A stretch of DNA of 64,000 bases from positions 109,186 to 173,185 of the forward strand of contig JAEKNU010000001.1 of assembly GCA_016838895.1 (NCBI GenBank), read 5' to 3'. The DNA comes from Chloroflexota bacterium. Its GTDB lineage: Bacteria > Chloroflexota > Anaerolineae > Anaerolineales > Anaerolineaceae. Of the stretch, positions 18,375-26,665 are shown piece after piece. How positions within the stretch are numbered: position 1 is the first letter of the stretch; each line of letters begins with the position of its first letter. Under the pieces are notes generated by a model, which was given only the letters and a program-made list of their open reading frames with translations, made no database searches and had not been told where the DNA came from. A program made the position numbers and the translations under genes.

Positions 18375-19430
18375 ATGTTGACGCAATCAGAGATTGATGC
18401 TCTATTAACTGGCGCAATAGAAATTGAACAATCAGAAACCAAGGAAGGGGTGAATCTTGCGCAATTAATGGGGAAATCTGATGCTGTTGTTGATGAAAGT
18501 AGTGATGAACGTGTTGTTAGGCCATACAACTTTTGGTCACCTGATCGATTTTCAAAAGATCAGATTAGAGCGGTAGAGTTGGTTCATGAAGAATTGGCCG
18601 AGAGATTAACAAATTCACTGCCATCATTTTTACATACAAATATGCGTCCGCGCGTTGTCCATACGGAGCAAGGTCGATTTCATGATTTTATCAACGATCT
18701 TTCACCCAATAGTCTCTATCATATGATTACTTTGTCCCCATTACCTGGACAAATTGTGTTAACAATTAGTCCGGAAGTGAGTAATCTGATATTGGAACAG
18801 CGGCTAGGTGGACAATCTGATAAAAAAATGATCAGTCATGTTCTTACAGAAATTGACCAATCATTGTTGCACGATCTTGTTGAAAATATGCTAAATGATA
18901 TTAAAGCATCTTGGAGTAAAGTGGTAGCAGTTGAACCTAAAGTAGTTGATAGTACAGTAAATCAGCATTGGGTTCAGATGATGGTTGGCAATGAACGTGT
19001 AATGACAATTGCTTTTGAAATCATGATGCAACAAGTAACAGGAACAATGAGCTTCTATATTCCATTCTCGATGTTAAAACCTGTTATTGCCCATCTAAAT
19101 CCCCATACGATTATCACCGGTAGAAAAGAACAATTTTCTGATCCAAAAGCACGCATTATTAATATGGAAAATTTAAAGAAAATTTCATTGCCATTAAAAA
19201 TTATTCTTGGCAATGCAGATATTCGTTTTGAGGAATTAGTGAATCTAAAGCTAGGCGATGTTATGGTATTGGATACTTATGCAAATCAGGAAATAAATAT
19301 AAAAGTTGCAGGACAAAATCGCTTTAAAGGCAAAGTAGGAAAAATTGGAAAACGGATGGGAATAAGATTGACTGGTAAAGCAGAATCAGATCAATCACTC
19401 TTCGAAAAACTTACTGAGGAGAGAAGGTAA
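18375..19430 (+). CDS. fliM: Flagellar switch protein FliM
   Basis: FliM (351 residues) is the C-ring subunit that binds phospho-CheY. The extreme N-terminus LTQSEIDALL (2-11) is the CheY-binding peptide. The CheC-like middle domain follows (about 60-240), with the YNFWSPDRFSKDQIRAVE and RPRVVHTEQGRFHDFI regions. The C-terminal SpoA domain (about 265-345) includes KISLPLKIILGNADIRFEEL. The stop overlaps the fliN start by one base. GGGAG lies ahead of the start. Confidence 0.95.
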   Translation: MLTQSEIDALLTGAIEIEQSETKEGVNLAQLMGKSDAVVDESSDERVVRPYNFWSPDRFSKDQIRAVELVHEELAERLTNSLPSFLHTNMRPRVVHTEQGRFHDFINDLSPNSLYHMITLSPLPGQIVLTISPEVSNLILEQRLGGQSDKKMISHVLTEIDQSLLHDLVENMLNDIKASWSKVVAVEPKVVDSTVNQHWVQMMVGNERVMTIAFEIMMQQVTGTMSFYIPFSMLKPVIAHLNPHTIITGRKEQFSDPKARIINMENLKKISLPLKIILGNADIRFEELVNLKLGDVMVLDTYANQEINIKVAGQNRFKGKVGKIGKRMGIRLTGKAESDQSLFEKLTEERR

Positions 19431-19804
19431 TGGAGAATAACATGAATGGTGCTGAACAAAATGTTGGCGCAGCCAGTAGCGCACCTATTAATACTGAAAG
19501 TCAAACATATGATATGATGCTTGAAGATTTTGATGATGCCCCCTCGCAACCGGTCCCCAATAATCTTGGCATGTTGATGGATGTTGGCATGCAATTAACG
19601 GTTGAATTGGGGCGCGCAAAAATGAGTGTGAAACAAGTTTTAGAACTTCAACAAGGGGCAGTTTTGGAACTAGATAGAATTGCCGGGGATGCTGTCGATA
19701 TTTATGTAAATGACCATCTTATAGGGCGAGGAGACGTCGTCGTTGTTGACGATAAATTCGGAGTTCGTATTACCGAATTAATTGTACCAAAAATTGGGGA
19801 TTAA
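19430..19804 (+). CDS. fliN: Flagellar switch protein FliN
   Basis: At 124 residues this is a short FliN made of a variable N-terminus and one SpoA domain (about 45-120) with VGMQLTVELGRAKMSVKQVLEL, DVYVN-like DAVDIYVNDHLIGRGDVVVVDDKFGVRITE. It forms most of the C-ring and helps export. Unlike FliY of Bacillus and Thermotoga it lacks a CheC phosphatase domain; here CheC and two CheX proteins are encoded separately. It overlaps fliM by one base. Confidence 0.95.
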   Translation: MENNMNGAEQNVGAASSAPINTESQTYDMMLEDFDDAPSQPVPNNLGMLMDVGMQLTVELGRAKMSVKQVLELQQGAVLELDRIAGDAVDIYVNDHLIGRGDVVVVDDKFGVRITELIVPKIGD

Positions 19805-19805
19805 T

Positions 19806-20315
19806 ATGATTGAACGCATAAAAAAAACTTTGTTGGAGAATGCGCGAAATCGGAAGATACTCATTACCATTGGATGGGTAAGTATTGTTTTAATGATATT
19901 GATCTATGCAGCTGGCATGAGCGGTGTCGCTCCTGATACAAATACAGATGCTTTGACAAGCACAACAGAATTCAATATTGGAGAAATGGTATTTGGAACA
20001 ATCATTCGTTTATTTTTAGTTTTGGCATTAATTTATGGGGTATTTTCAATTTATCGTTTACTTCAAAAGGGTTCAGCGAAAATAAACAAACGCCGCATAC
20101 AGATCATTGATACCCATCGATTTTCAGCAAAGCAAGCTATTGTTATATTGCGTATAGATGGAAAAGAATTGCTGATTGGGTTAACAGATCATCAAATATC
20201 TGTTCTAAATATCTTGGAATCAAAAGAAAATTCGGATGAGAACGTACCCATAGAGCAAGTTAATACAACAGAAACTTTCCAGCATATTTTGGATATGAAA
20301 AATGAAAAAGAATAA
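19806..20315 (+). CDS. fliO: Flagellar export protein FliO
   Basis: The 169-residue protein has two hydrophobic helices (about 19-37 and 58-80) and a cytoplasmic part with the FliO pattern INKRRIQIIDTHRFSAKQAIVILRIDGKELLIGLTD. FliO helps assemble the FliP ring of the export gate. An upstream in-frame TTG at 19782 would overlap fliN by 23 bases. I prefer the ATG at 19806, one base after the fliN stop, with GGGGA just before it. The gene overlaps fliP by 14 bases if the first fliP start is used. Confidence 0.85.
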   Translation: MIERIKKTLLENARNRKILITIGWVSIVLMILIYAAGMSGVAPDTNTDALTSTTEFNIGEMVFGTIIRLFLVLALIYGVFSIYRLLQKGSAKINKRRIQIIDTHRFSAKQAIVILRIDGKELLIGLTDHQISVLNILESKENSDENVPIEQVNTTETFQHILDMKNEKE

Positions 20316-21078
20316 AGGAATAATGAAAAGGCGCACAGCGTTATTCGTTATATTATTACTGCTGGGTACTATACTACTTTCATCTTGTGCAGGGCAAGAA
20401 GAAATTAAAGCACCTGGCGTTACGTTTTCATTACAACAAGAAGGTCAACCAGCAGAGGTGTCCTCTGGCGTTCAATTGCTGGTTTTGGTAACAATTCTAT
20501 CATTGGCACCGTCAATACTGATATTGATGACATCTTTTACAAGGATTGTCATCGTATTATCTTTACTGAGGAATGCAATTGGTACACCTACGGTGCCACC
20601 ATCTCAGGTTGTAATTGGGTTGGCGTTATTACTAACATTTTTTGTAATGTCACCTGTGATCAATGATATTAATACAAATGCAATTCAACCATATGCAAAT
20701 GAACAAATTGATCAACAAACAGCCATCGACCGAGCATCAGAACCTATTCGAAATTTTATGTTCACACAGACGCGGGAAAAAGATATTGAATTATTCCTGG
20801 CTTTCAATGGAAGTGAACGCCCGGAGACCCTTGAAGATATTCCTACATTAGTGTTGATGCCGGCATTTGTGATTAGCGAGTTGAAAACAGCATTTTTAAT
20901 GGGATTTGTTATTTACGTGCCTTTCCTTATTATTGATATGGTAATTTCAAGTATTTTATTAGCGATGGGTATGATGATGATGCCTCCATCATTAATTTCT
21001 TTGCCGTTCAAATTATTACTATTTGTAATGGTTGATGGATGGTATTTGATAACACGCTCATTATTACTGAGCTTTTAG
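20302..21078 (+). CDS. fliP: Flagellar export gate protein FliP with lipobox-like signal
   Basis: FliP builds the core of the export gate with FliQ and FliR. The body is canonical: TILSLAPSILILMTSFTRIVIVLSLLRNAIGTP, PPSQVVIGLALLLTFFVM, and a C-terminal LMPAFVISELKTAF and MMPPSLISLPFKLLLFVMVDGW. Most FliP proteins have a cleaved N-terminal signal. Here the signal ends ILLSSCAG with Cys29 in a position that fits a lipobox, which is unusual. Start choice is open: ATG 20302 has GGA eight bases upstream, while ATG 20323 has AAAGGAA only two bases away. Both keep the signal. Confidence 0.93.
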   Translation: MKKNKGIMKRRTALFVILLLLGTILLSSCAGQEEIKAPGVTFSLQQEGQPAEVSSGVQLLVLVTILSLAPSILILMTSFTRIVIVLSLLRNAIGTPTVPPSQVVIGLALLLTFFVMSPVINDINTNAIQPYANEQIDQQTAIDRASEPIRNFMFTQTREKDIELFLAFNGSERPETLEDIPTLVLMPAFVISELKTAFLMGFVIYVPFLIIDMVISSILLAMGMMMMPPSLISLPFKLLLFVMVDGWYLITRSLLLSF

Positions 21079-21089
21079 GGAGGGATATT

Positions 21090-21359
21090 ATGGATGAAGG
21101 AATGCTTCTGACATTTGCACAAGATGCCTTGATAATGACAGCCATGTTGGCTGCTCCATTTCTCTTGGTAACTTTGATTATCGGTAGTATCATTAGCTTG
21201 ATTCAAGCAGCAACACAAGTAAACGAGTTTACATTAACTTTTATTCCTAAAATAATTGGAATTGTTTTAGTAGCAGCCCTTTTAGGAAGCTGGATGGTGC
21301 AACAATTATTAGTGTATACAACAAACCTATATAATAATTTACCAAATATGATAAAGTAA
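21090..21359 (+). CDS. fliQ: Flagellar export gate protein FliQ
   Basis: FliQ (89 residues) has two hydrophobic hairpin helices (about 15-40 and 50-75) and the family pattern AAPFLLVTLIIGSIISLIQAATQVNEFTLTFIPKI. It packs around FliP and FliR in the export gate. I use the ATG at 21090, with GGGAGGG seven bases upstream, rather than an in-frame codon at 21039 that would overlap fliP. Four bases after its stop comes the HDOD gene instead of fliR. Confidence 0.95.
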   Translation: MDEGMLLTFAQDALIMTAMLAAPFLLVTLIIGSIISLIQAATQVNEFTLTFIPKIIGIVLVAALLGSWMVQQLLVYTTNLYNNLPNMIK

Positions 21360-21363
21360 CATT

Positions 21364-22227
21364 ATGCCCAATGAGACACTGTCTTCTTCGCTCGAAATGA
21401 GCTCATACCAAAAGAAAATAGTACAGTACATTGATGTAGATTTAAAACCTTTACCGACAAGTGTTACAAGGGTTTTGAATGCTGTTGACAATCAGATGAG
21501 TAATGCGGGCTTCATCGGTGAACTGCTTGGATTGGATCATGTGCTCGCTGCACGCGTTTTACAGGCTGCAAATTCAGCATATTTAGGATATGGTCCATCA
21601 TGTTCAAGTTTAACAGATGCTGTTGTGAGATTGGGCTTTAGACGTGTCAAAACTATGGTGCTGGGCGTTGTAACTTCTTCTTCACTAGAAACGGCTTTAA
21701 AAGGATATCAATATTCATCAACGGATTTATGGAACCATTCAATTGCAGTTGCAACAGCAGCACAATGGATTGCAAGAGCTATTAGTTATGAGAATCCGGA
21801 AGAAGCATATGTGGCTGGCCTGATCCATGATATTGGCAAAACGGCACTAAATCACATTATTGTTGTCATCAGAGAGAAATTTTATACTGTGAAAGAAGAA
21901 AGAGATTTGCCGTTTTATCGGGTTGAACGACTCTTTTTTGGATTAGATCATGCCTATGTTGGGGGAATGATGGCAAAGAAGTGGAATTTTCCGGAACGCT
22001 TGTTGTTAGGGATTAAGCATCATCATACACCCAATGAATCAACTGATGACGGTTATCTGGCAAGTATTGTGAATATTGCGAATGCATGCAATCCGTATAA
22101 CAATTCCAAAGTGAATAATTACGGCACGGATAACATACATTCATCATCTTTTGATATACTTGGACTATCAAAAGAAAGTGTTTTTGAGAAAATTGTAGAG
22201 CTATTCTCGTATTATCAGAACTCATAA
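21364..22227 (+). CDS. HDOD-domain protein
   Basis: The 287-residue protein has an HDOD domain (about 15-220). It opens with LPTSVTRVLNAVDNQMSNAGFIGELLGLD and AARVLQAANSAYLGYG, typical for the family, and keeps HDIGK with His155 and Asp156. HDOD proteins are often signalling hubs without proven phosphodiesterase activity. The position is notable: it starts four bases after fliQ and is followed after two bases by a receiver-domain gene, both splitting the usual fliQ-fliR junction. I infer a two-protein signalling pair tied to flagellar expression or motor control; the actual function is unknown. Confidence 0.85.
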   Translation: MPNETLSSSLEMSSYQKKIVQYIDVDLKPLPTSVTRVLNAVDNQMSNAGFIGELLGLDHVLAARVLQAANSAYLGYGPSCSSLTDAVVRLGFRRVKTMVLGVVTSSSLETALKGYQYSSTDLWNHSIAVATAAQWIARAISYENPEEAYVAGLIHDIGKTALNHIIVVIREKFYTVKEERDLPFYRVERLFFGLDHAYVGGMMAKKWNFPERLLLGIKHHHTPNESTDDGYLASIVNIANACNPYNNSKVNNYGTDNIHSSSFDILGLSKESVFEKIVELFSYYQNS

Positions 22228-22229
22228 AA

Positions 22230-22649
22230 GTGGTTAAAACGATAAATAAGTTAAAGACAATAGATCGCATTTGCATTGTTGAACCAGACGCATTATTGGC
22301 AGATTATATGTCACTCATTCTGGAAGAGTTTGGTTTTAAACTTGATATTTTGTATGAGAAAAGCGAAATCAAGAAATATGTAGCAACTAAAATTCCTCGA
22401 TTATATTTAATAGATGTTTTTTTACCAGAATGGAATGGGCTTGAATTAATTTCTTTTATGAAGGATGAAGGATTTTTGGACAAGACCAGAGTGATTATGG
22501 TATCTTCATTTGGATATCAGGAAGTTGTTCAACAGGCAATACTTAGCGGGGCTTCAGATTTTATTCTAAAACCTTTTGATAAAATTACTCTACTCACAAA
22601 AGTTAAAACACAATTAATGGAACGATACCATGGGGGAAATCAGCATTAA
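22230..22649 (+). CDS. Stand-alone receiver-domain response regulator
   Basis: The 139-residue protein is a single receiver domain with the phospho-Asp in LYLIDVFLPEWNG, the conserved Ser/Thr strand VIMVSSFG and Lys in FILKPFD. The acidic pocket is CIVEPD. There is no output domain. The start is GTG two bases after the HDOD stop, so the two genes are probably translationally coupled. It is not the chemotaxis CheY, which is encoded at 59231. It may pass phosphate-dependent signals to the HDOD protein or to the motor. Confidence 0.88.
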   Translation: MVKTINKLKTIDRICIVEPDALLADYMSLILEEFGFKLDILYEKSEIKKYVATKIPRLYLIDVFLPEWNGLELISFMKDEGFLDKTRVIMVSSFGYQEVVQQAILSGASDFILKPFDKITLLTKVKTQLMERYHGGNQH

Positions 22650-22741
22650 ATTGTTTTTACGAATAATTTAGTAATGCTTCACTTCTCATTTACAGCACAA
22701 ACCGCACGCTCAGGGTATCTTAATATCGTGGAGAAGGAAGC

Positions 22742-23503
22742 ATGCTAATTTCAATAGCTACGGTTCAATTATTTATTCTTGTTTTTACAAGAGTAACTGT
22801 GATCCTGGTTCAGATTCCGATATTTGGTGGGTCAATGGTAAATAACTGGGTCAAGGTTGGCTTAGGCGTTTCCATATCTTTGCTTATTTATCCAGTTGAA
22901 CAATTACTAGCCTATTCAAATGAATTACCAATAATTGCATATATGTTTGCCATATTTCAGGAAATACTGATCGGTTTTTTGGCTGGATTTGCGGCTTCCT
23001 TGCTTTTTAATATGATTCAAATTGCAGCCACAATAATGGAATTATCCAGTGGTTTTTCCGCAGGATCAATATTTAATCCGACAATTGGTGCACCCGGTTC
23101 TGCATTCAATCAGTTTTTTGTTTTATTCTCAATGATGTACTTTCTTGTGATTAATGCACATCATACTTTCTTGCAGGGTTTGTGGTATAGCTTTATTGTT
23201 CTCCCAATCGGTAGTTCATTGGAGTTATTATCTCCAGGGAGCTTATTGTTATTATCAGGAAAAATCATCACTAGCGGTGTACAAATTGCATTGCCTGTGA
23301 TGGGTGCCTTACTGCTTACTGATTTAACAATGGGTTTATTGGCAAGAGTATCCCCCCAGATCAATGTTTTCTTTCTGGGCTTACCAGTGAAAGTATGGGT
23401 TGGTGTTGTGGGGCTTTTTATGGCCATTATTGTATTAACACCGGTAATTCGGGATATATTCGGAAAAGTGGATTCAGATATGATTCAAATTTTAGGACTT
23501 TAA
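22742..23503 (+). CDS. fliR: Flagellar export gate protein FliR
   Basis: FliR (253 residues) is a highly hydrophobic gate component with about six membrane helices. Family landmarks are RVTVILVQIPIFGG near the N-terminus, GFLAGFAASLLFNMIQIAATIM, and DLTMGLLARVSPQINVFFLGLPVK in the second half. GGAGAAGGAAG precedes the start. A 92-base gap separates it from the receiver gene, showing no recognisable promoter. flhB starts four bases later. Confidence 0.94.
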   Translation: MLISIATVQLFILVFTRVTVILVQIPIFGGSMVNNWVKVGLGVSISLLIYPVEQLLAYSNELPIIAYMFAIFQEILIGFLAGFAASLLFNMIQIAATIMELSSGFSAGSIFNPTIGAPGSAFNQFFVLFSMMYFLVINAHHTFLQGLWYSFIVLPIGSSLELLSPGSLLLLSGKIITSGVQIALPVMGALLLTDLTMGLLARVSPQINVFFLGLPVKVWVGVVGLFMAIIVLTPVIRDIFGKVDSDMIQILGL

Positions 23504-23507
23504 ATAA

Positions 23508-24572
23508 GTGGCAGACAAGACTGAAGACCCAACTCCCCGTAAGTTGAGGGAAGCACGCGAACGCGGACAGGTAGCTCGATCAATTGAGCTAAATTCTGCT
23601 TTAATCTTGTTAATTGTAGGTGTATGGATCATTCCCGGTCCGGGTTCATTACTTGTAAAAAGTTTACAATCCATTATCGTCTCAACAATATCAAAAATTA
23701 AACCTGGAATGTTGGTAGTTGAAGTTACAACAACATGGTTACAACAAGAATATCTAGGAAGTTTAGTAATACTAGTTTTGCCGTTGATTGAAATCCTTGT
23801 GGGCATCATGGTGATTAGTGTTGTTGCCAATTATATGCAAACTGGTTTATATATTCCATCAAAACGTAAATTTGTAGATCCTGATCGAGTAAATCCATTA
23901 AGAGGCATTAAACGATTATTTTCATTAAATGGTGTAGTAAATTTACTAAAATCAACCCTTAAATTAGTCGTAGTTGCATTAGTAGCATATCAATTCCTTG
24001 TTGGAAAAATGGATCAAATTGTATTGCTTTCAACGATGGAACTAAAATCCGGATTAAGCAGTTGGATTGGTATGGCCACAGGATTGATTACCAGGGTAGG
24101 TGTTTCATATTTCATTTTGGCAGTAGCTGATTATATTTATCAGCGCTGGGATTATATGCGTAATCTCCGTATGTCAAAACAGGACATTATGGATGAAGTG
24201 AAACAAACGGAAGGTGATCCCTTTGTACGTGGTCGTATCAGACAACAACAGCGGCGTATGGCACAAATGAGAATGATGGCAAATGTACCAAAATCCGATG
24301 TGGTTGTCGTTAATCCAACGCATTTAGCTATTGCTATAAAATATGATGAAAAAGAAAATAAAGCTCCCGTGGTATTGGCAAAAGGTGCCGATTTAGTTGC
24401 AGCTCGAATTATTGATATTGCAAAAGAGAACAATATTGAAGTTGTGCAAAATATTCCTGTAGCACGCGCATTATATAAAAGTGTCGAGATAGAGCAAGAG
24501 ATACCACCTGAAATGTATATGGCAATGGCAGAGATTTTGTCATTTGTCTTTAAAAAGATTAAAAATAGGTAA
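23508..24572 (+). CDS. flhB: Flagellar export substrate-switch protein FlhB
   Basis: FlhB (354 residues) starts at GTG with the standard MADKTEDPTPRKLREARERG. Four membrane helices follow. The cytoplasmic domain contains the self-cleavage motif NPTH in VVVVNPTHLAIAIKYDE, then VLAKGADLVAARIIDIAKENN and IPPEMYMAMAEIL. Cleavage at NPTH switches secretion from hook to filament substrates. It is immediately followed by flhA. A second, separate copy of only the C-terminal type of domain (FlhX) is at 54969. Confidence 0.96.
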   Translation: MADKTEDPTPRKLREARERGQVARSIELNSALILLIVGVWIIPGPGSLLVKSLQSIIVSTISKIKPGMLVVEVTTTWLQQEYLGSLVILVLPLIEILVGIMVISVVANYMQTGLYIPSKRKFVDPDRVNPLRGIKRLFSLNGVVNLLKSTLKLVVVALVAYQFLVGKMDQIVLLSTMELKSGLSSWIGMATGLITRVGVSYFILAVADYIYQRWDYMRNLRMSKQDIMDEVKQTEGDPFVRGRIRQQQRRMAQMRMMANVPKSDVVVVNPTHLAIAIKYDEKENKAPVVLAKGADLVAARIIDIAKENNIEVVQNIPVARALYKSVEIEQEIPPEMYMAMAEILSFVFKKIKNR

Positions 24573-24574
24573 AT

Positions 24575-26650
24575 ATGGCTGTAGAAACGAATACATCAAT
24601 ACCGATTTCAAATTTAAAACGATTATTCCAATCTAAAGATATGATGATGGCTTTTGCCTTGGTCATCATGGTTGTAATGATGCTGATTCCATTACCAAGT
24701 TTTGTGTTGGATCTCATCGTTGTATTAAATCTTGCGGTATCACTCGGCATTATTTTGTTAACAATGTACACCACTCATGCATTGGAGTTTTCTGTATTTC
24801 CATCGTTGTTGCTATTAGTTACCTTGTTCAGATTGGCGATTAATATTTCCGCTAGTAGACTCATCTTGTTAAATGGCGAAGCTGGATTAGTTATCGATAC
24901 ATTCGGAAAATTAGTGGTTGGTGGAAATTATGTGGTTGGTGTGATCATCTTTATTATGTTGATGATTATTCAGTTTGCAGTAATCAACAATGGTGCTGGT
25001 AGAGTTTCAGAAGTGACTGCACGTTTTACACTGGATGCTATGCCTGGTAAACAGATGGCAATTGATGCCGATTTAAACGCCGGTATTATCAATGAATTTG
25101 AAGCTCAGCAAAGACGAAAAGATGTTCAGGTAGAAGCCAATTTCTACGGCGCAATGGATGGTGCCAGTAAGTTCGTTAAAGGCGATGCCATTGCTGCAAT
25201 CATTGTAATGATTGTAAATATTGTCGGTGGATTTGTTATCGGTATGGTCCAATATAATATGGCATTTGATGTTGCACTGCAGAATTACACCGTTTTGACC
25301 GTAGGTGCTGGGCTTGCTGTGCAGGTTCCTGCACTCCTGATTTCGGCAGCTTCTGGTTTGATTGTAACGCGTTCTCAAACAGAAGCATCATTAGGATCTG
25401 ATTTAGTCAGTCAGCTTTCCAATTTCAAAGTGCTATTCGCGGGTGCTGCGATCATGGTGTTGATGGCTTTGATTCCCGGCATGCCAAAATTACCATTCCT
25501 GATGGTTGGGCTTTCATTGGGCGGCATTGGTTATATGATTTGGCGTGCTGCACAAGTTGAGACAGTTGTAGAAGAACCCGAAGAAATTGCACCTGCTTTG
25601 GAAACACCCGAAGAGATGATGCGATCATTGATTATTGATCCAATTGAATTGGAAGTAGGATATGGACTTATTCCATTGGTAGATGAAGATCGCGCTGACA
25701 ATTTGCTTCGCCAGATTACAAATATTCGACGGCAATTAATTAGTGAACTGGGATTTGTTTTGCCTGTGGTCAGGATACGTGATAATTTGCGACTTCAACC
25801 TCAAAACTATCGCATAAAAATCCGTGGTGAGGAAATTGCAAAAGGTGAAATCCTTATTGATCGTTATTTGGCAATTCCAAATGGTCCGGTTGATGAGAGT
25901 ATTAAGGGTGTAGCAACGACAGAGCCAGCTTTTGGAATGCCAGCATTATGGATAAGTGAATCGGAAAAAGGCAAAGCTGAAATTGCCGGATACACAGTTG
26001 TGAATCCGTTGGCAATGGTTAGCACACATCTTACTGAAATTATTCGAGCTCATTCGTCGGAATTATTATCGAGGCAAATGTTAAAAGAGATGTTAGATCA
26101 ATTACGACAACATACTCCAGCAGCAGTTGATGGCTTGATACCAGAATTGCTTACTCTTGGTGAGTTACAGGAAATACTACGCAATTTATTAAAGGAACGT
26201 ATACCAGTGCGTGATTTATCAGGTATGTTAGAAACATTATCCAAACATGCACATGTTACACGTGATACAAATATTCTGGCGGAGGCTGTTCGACAAACAA
26301 TGTCATTAACTTTGTCAAATCTTTACAGGGAACCCGATGGTCAAATTCATTCATTTACTTTGTCTCCCAAATTAGAAGCAACTCTACGCGAGACCCTGAA
26401 TTCCGCAGATGGTGGTTTTGTATTTCAAATTGATGCTGCAACTGCACAGGCTATTTTACAATCCATTGGTGAGCAAATGGAGAATCTGGCAAAGAATGGT
26501 CATATGCCGATATTGCTATGTTCACGTGAATTGCGATTGGCCATACGGAAATTGGTAGAAATGTCCTTTAATAGTCTGGTTGTTATGGCATTCTCTGAAA
26601 TCAGCACTGGAACAAAAGTAACTGCCCATGGCATGGTGGAAATAAATTAG
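24575..26650 (+). CDS. flhA: Flagellar export apparatus protein FlhA
   Basis: FlhA (691 residues) has an N-terminal membrane half with about eight helices and a large cytoplasmic ring domain (about 345-690). The FHIPEP signature region SLLLLVTLFRLAINISASRLILL is present, along with GNYVVGVIIFIMLMIIQFAVI and RVSEVTARFTLDAMPGKQMAID. It forms the nonameric export ring that receives chaperone-substrate complexes. It starts two bases after flhB and precedes flhF by 15 bases. Confidence 0.96.
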   Translation: MAVETNTSIPISNLKRLFQSKDMMMAFALVIMVVMMLIPLPSFVLDLIVVLNLAVSLGIILLTMYTTHALEFSVFPSLLLLVTLFRLAINISASRLILLNGEAGLVIDTFGKLVVGGNYVVGVIIFIMLMIIQFAVINNGAGRVSEVTARFTLDAMPGKQMAIDADLNAGIINEFEAQQRRKDVQVEANFYGAMDGASKFVKGDAIAAIIVMIVNIVGGFVIGMVQYNMAFDVALQNYTVLTVGAGLAVQVPALLISAASGLIVTRSQTEASLGSDLVSQLSNFKVLFAGAAIMVLMALIPGMPKLPFLMVGLSLGGIGYMIWRAAQVETVVEEPEEIAPALETPEEMMRSLIIDPIELEVGYGLIPLVDEDRADNLLRQITNIRRQLISELGFVLPVVRIRDNLRLQPQNYRIKIRGEEIAKGEILIDRYLAIPNGPVDESIKGVATTEPAFGMPALWISESEKGKAEIAGYTVVNPLAMVSTHLTEIIRAHSSELLSRQMLKEMLDQLRQHTPAAVDGLIPELLTLGELQEILRNLLKERIPVRDLSGMLETLSKHAHVTRDTNILAEAVRQTMSLTLSNLYREPDGQIHSFTLSPKLEATLRETLNSADGGFVFQIDAATAQAILQSIGEQMENLAKNGHMPILLCSRELRLAIRKLVEMSFNSLVVMAFSEISTGTKVTAHGMVEIN

Positions 26651-26665
26651 TGAATTGGTGAAAAC

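Noticed and set aside
21039..21089. Longer FliQ starting at 21039
   Set aside because: It would overlap fliP, and a strong ribosome site lies directly before the ATG at 21090.
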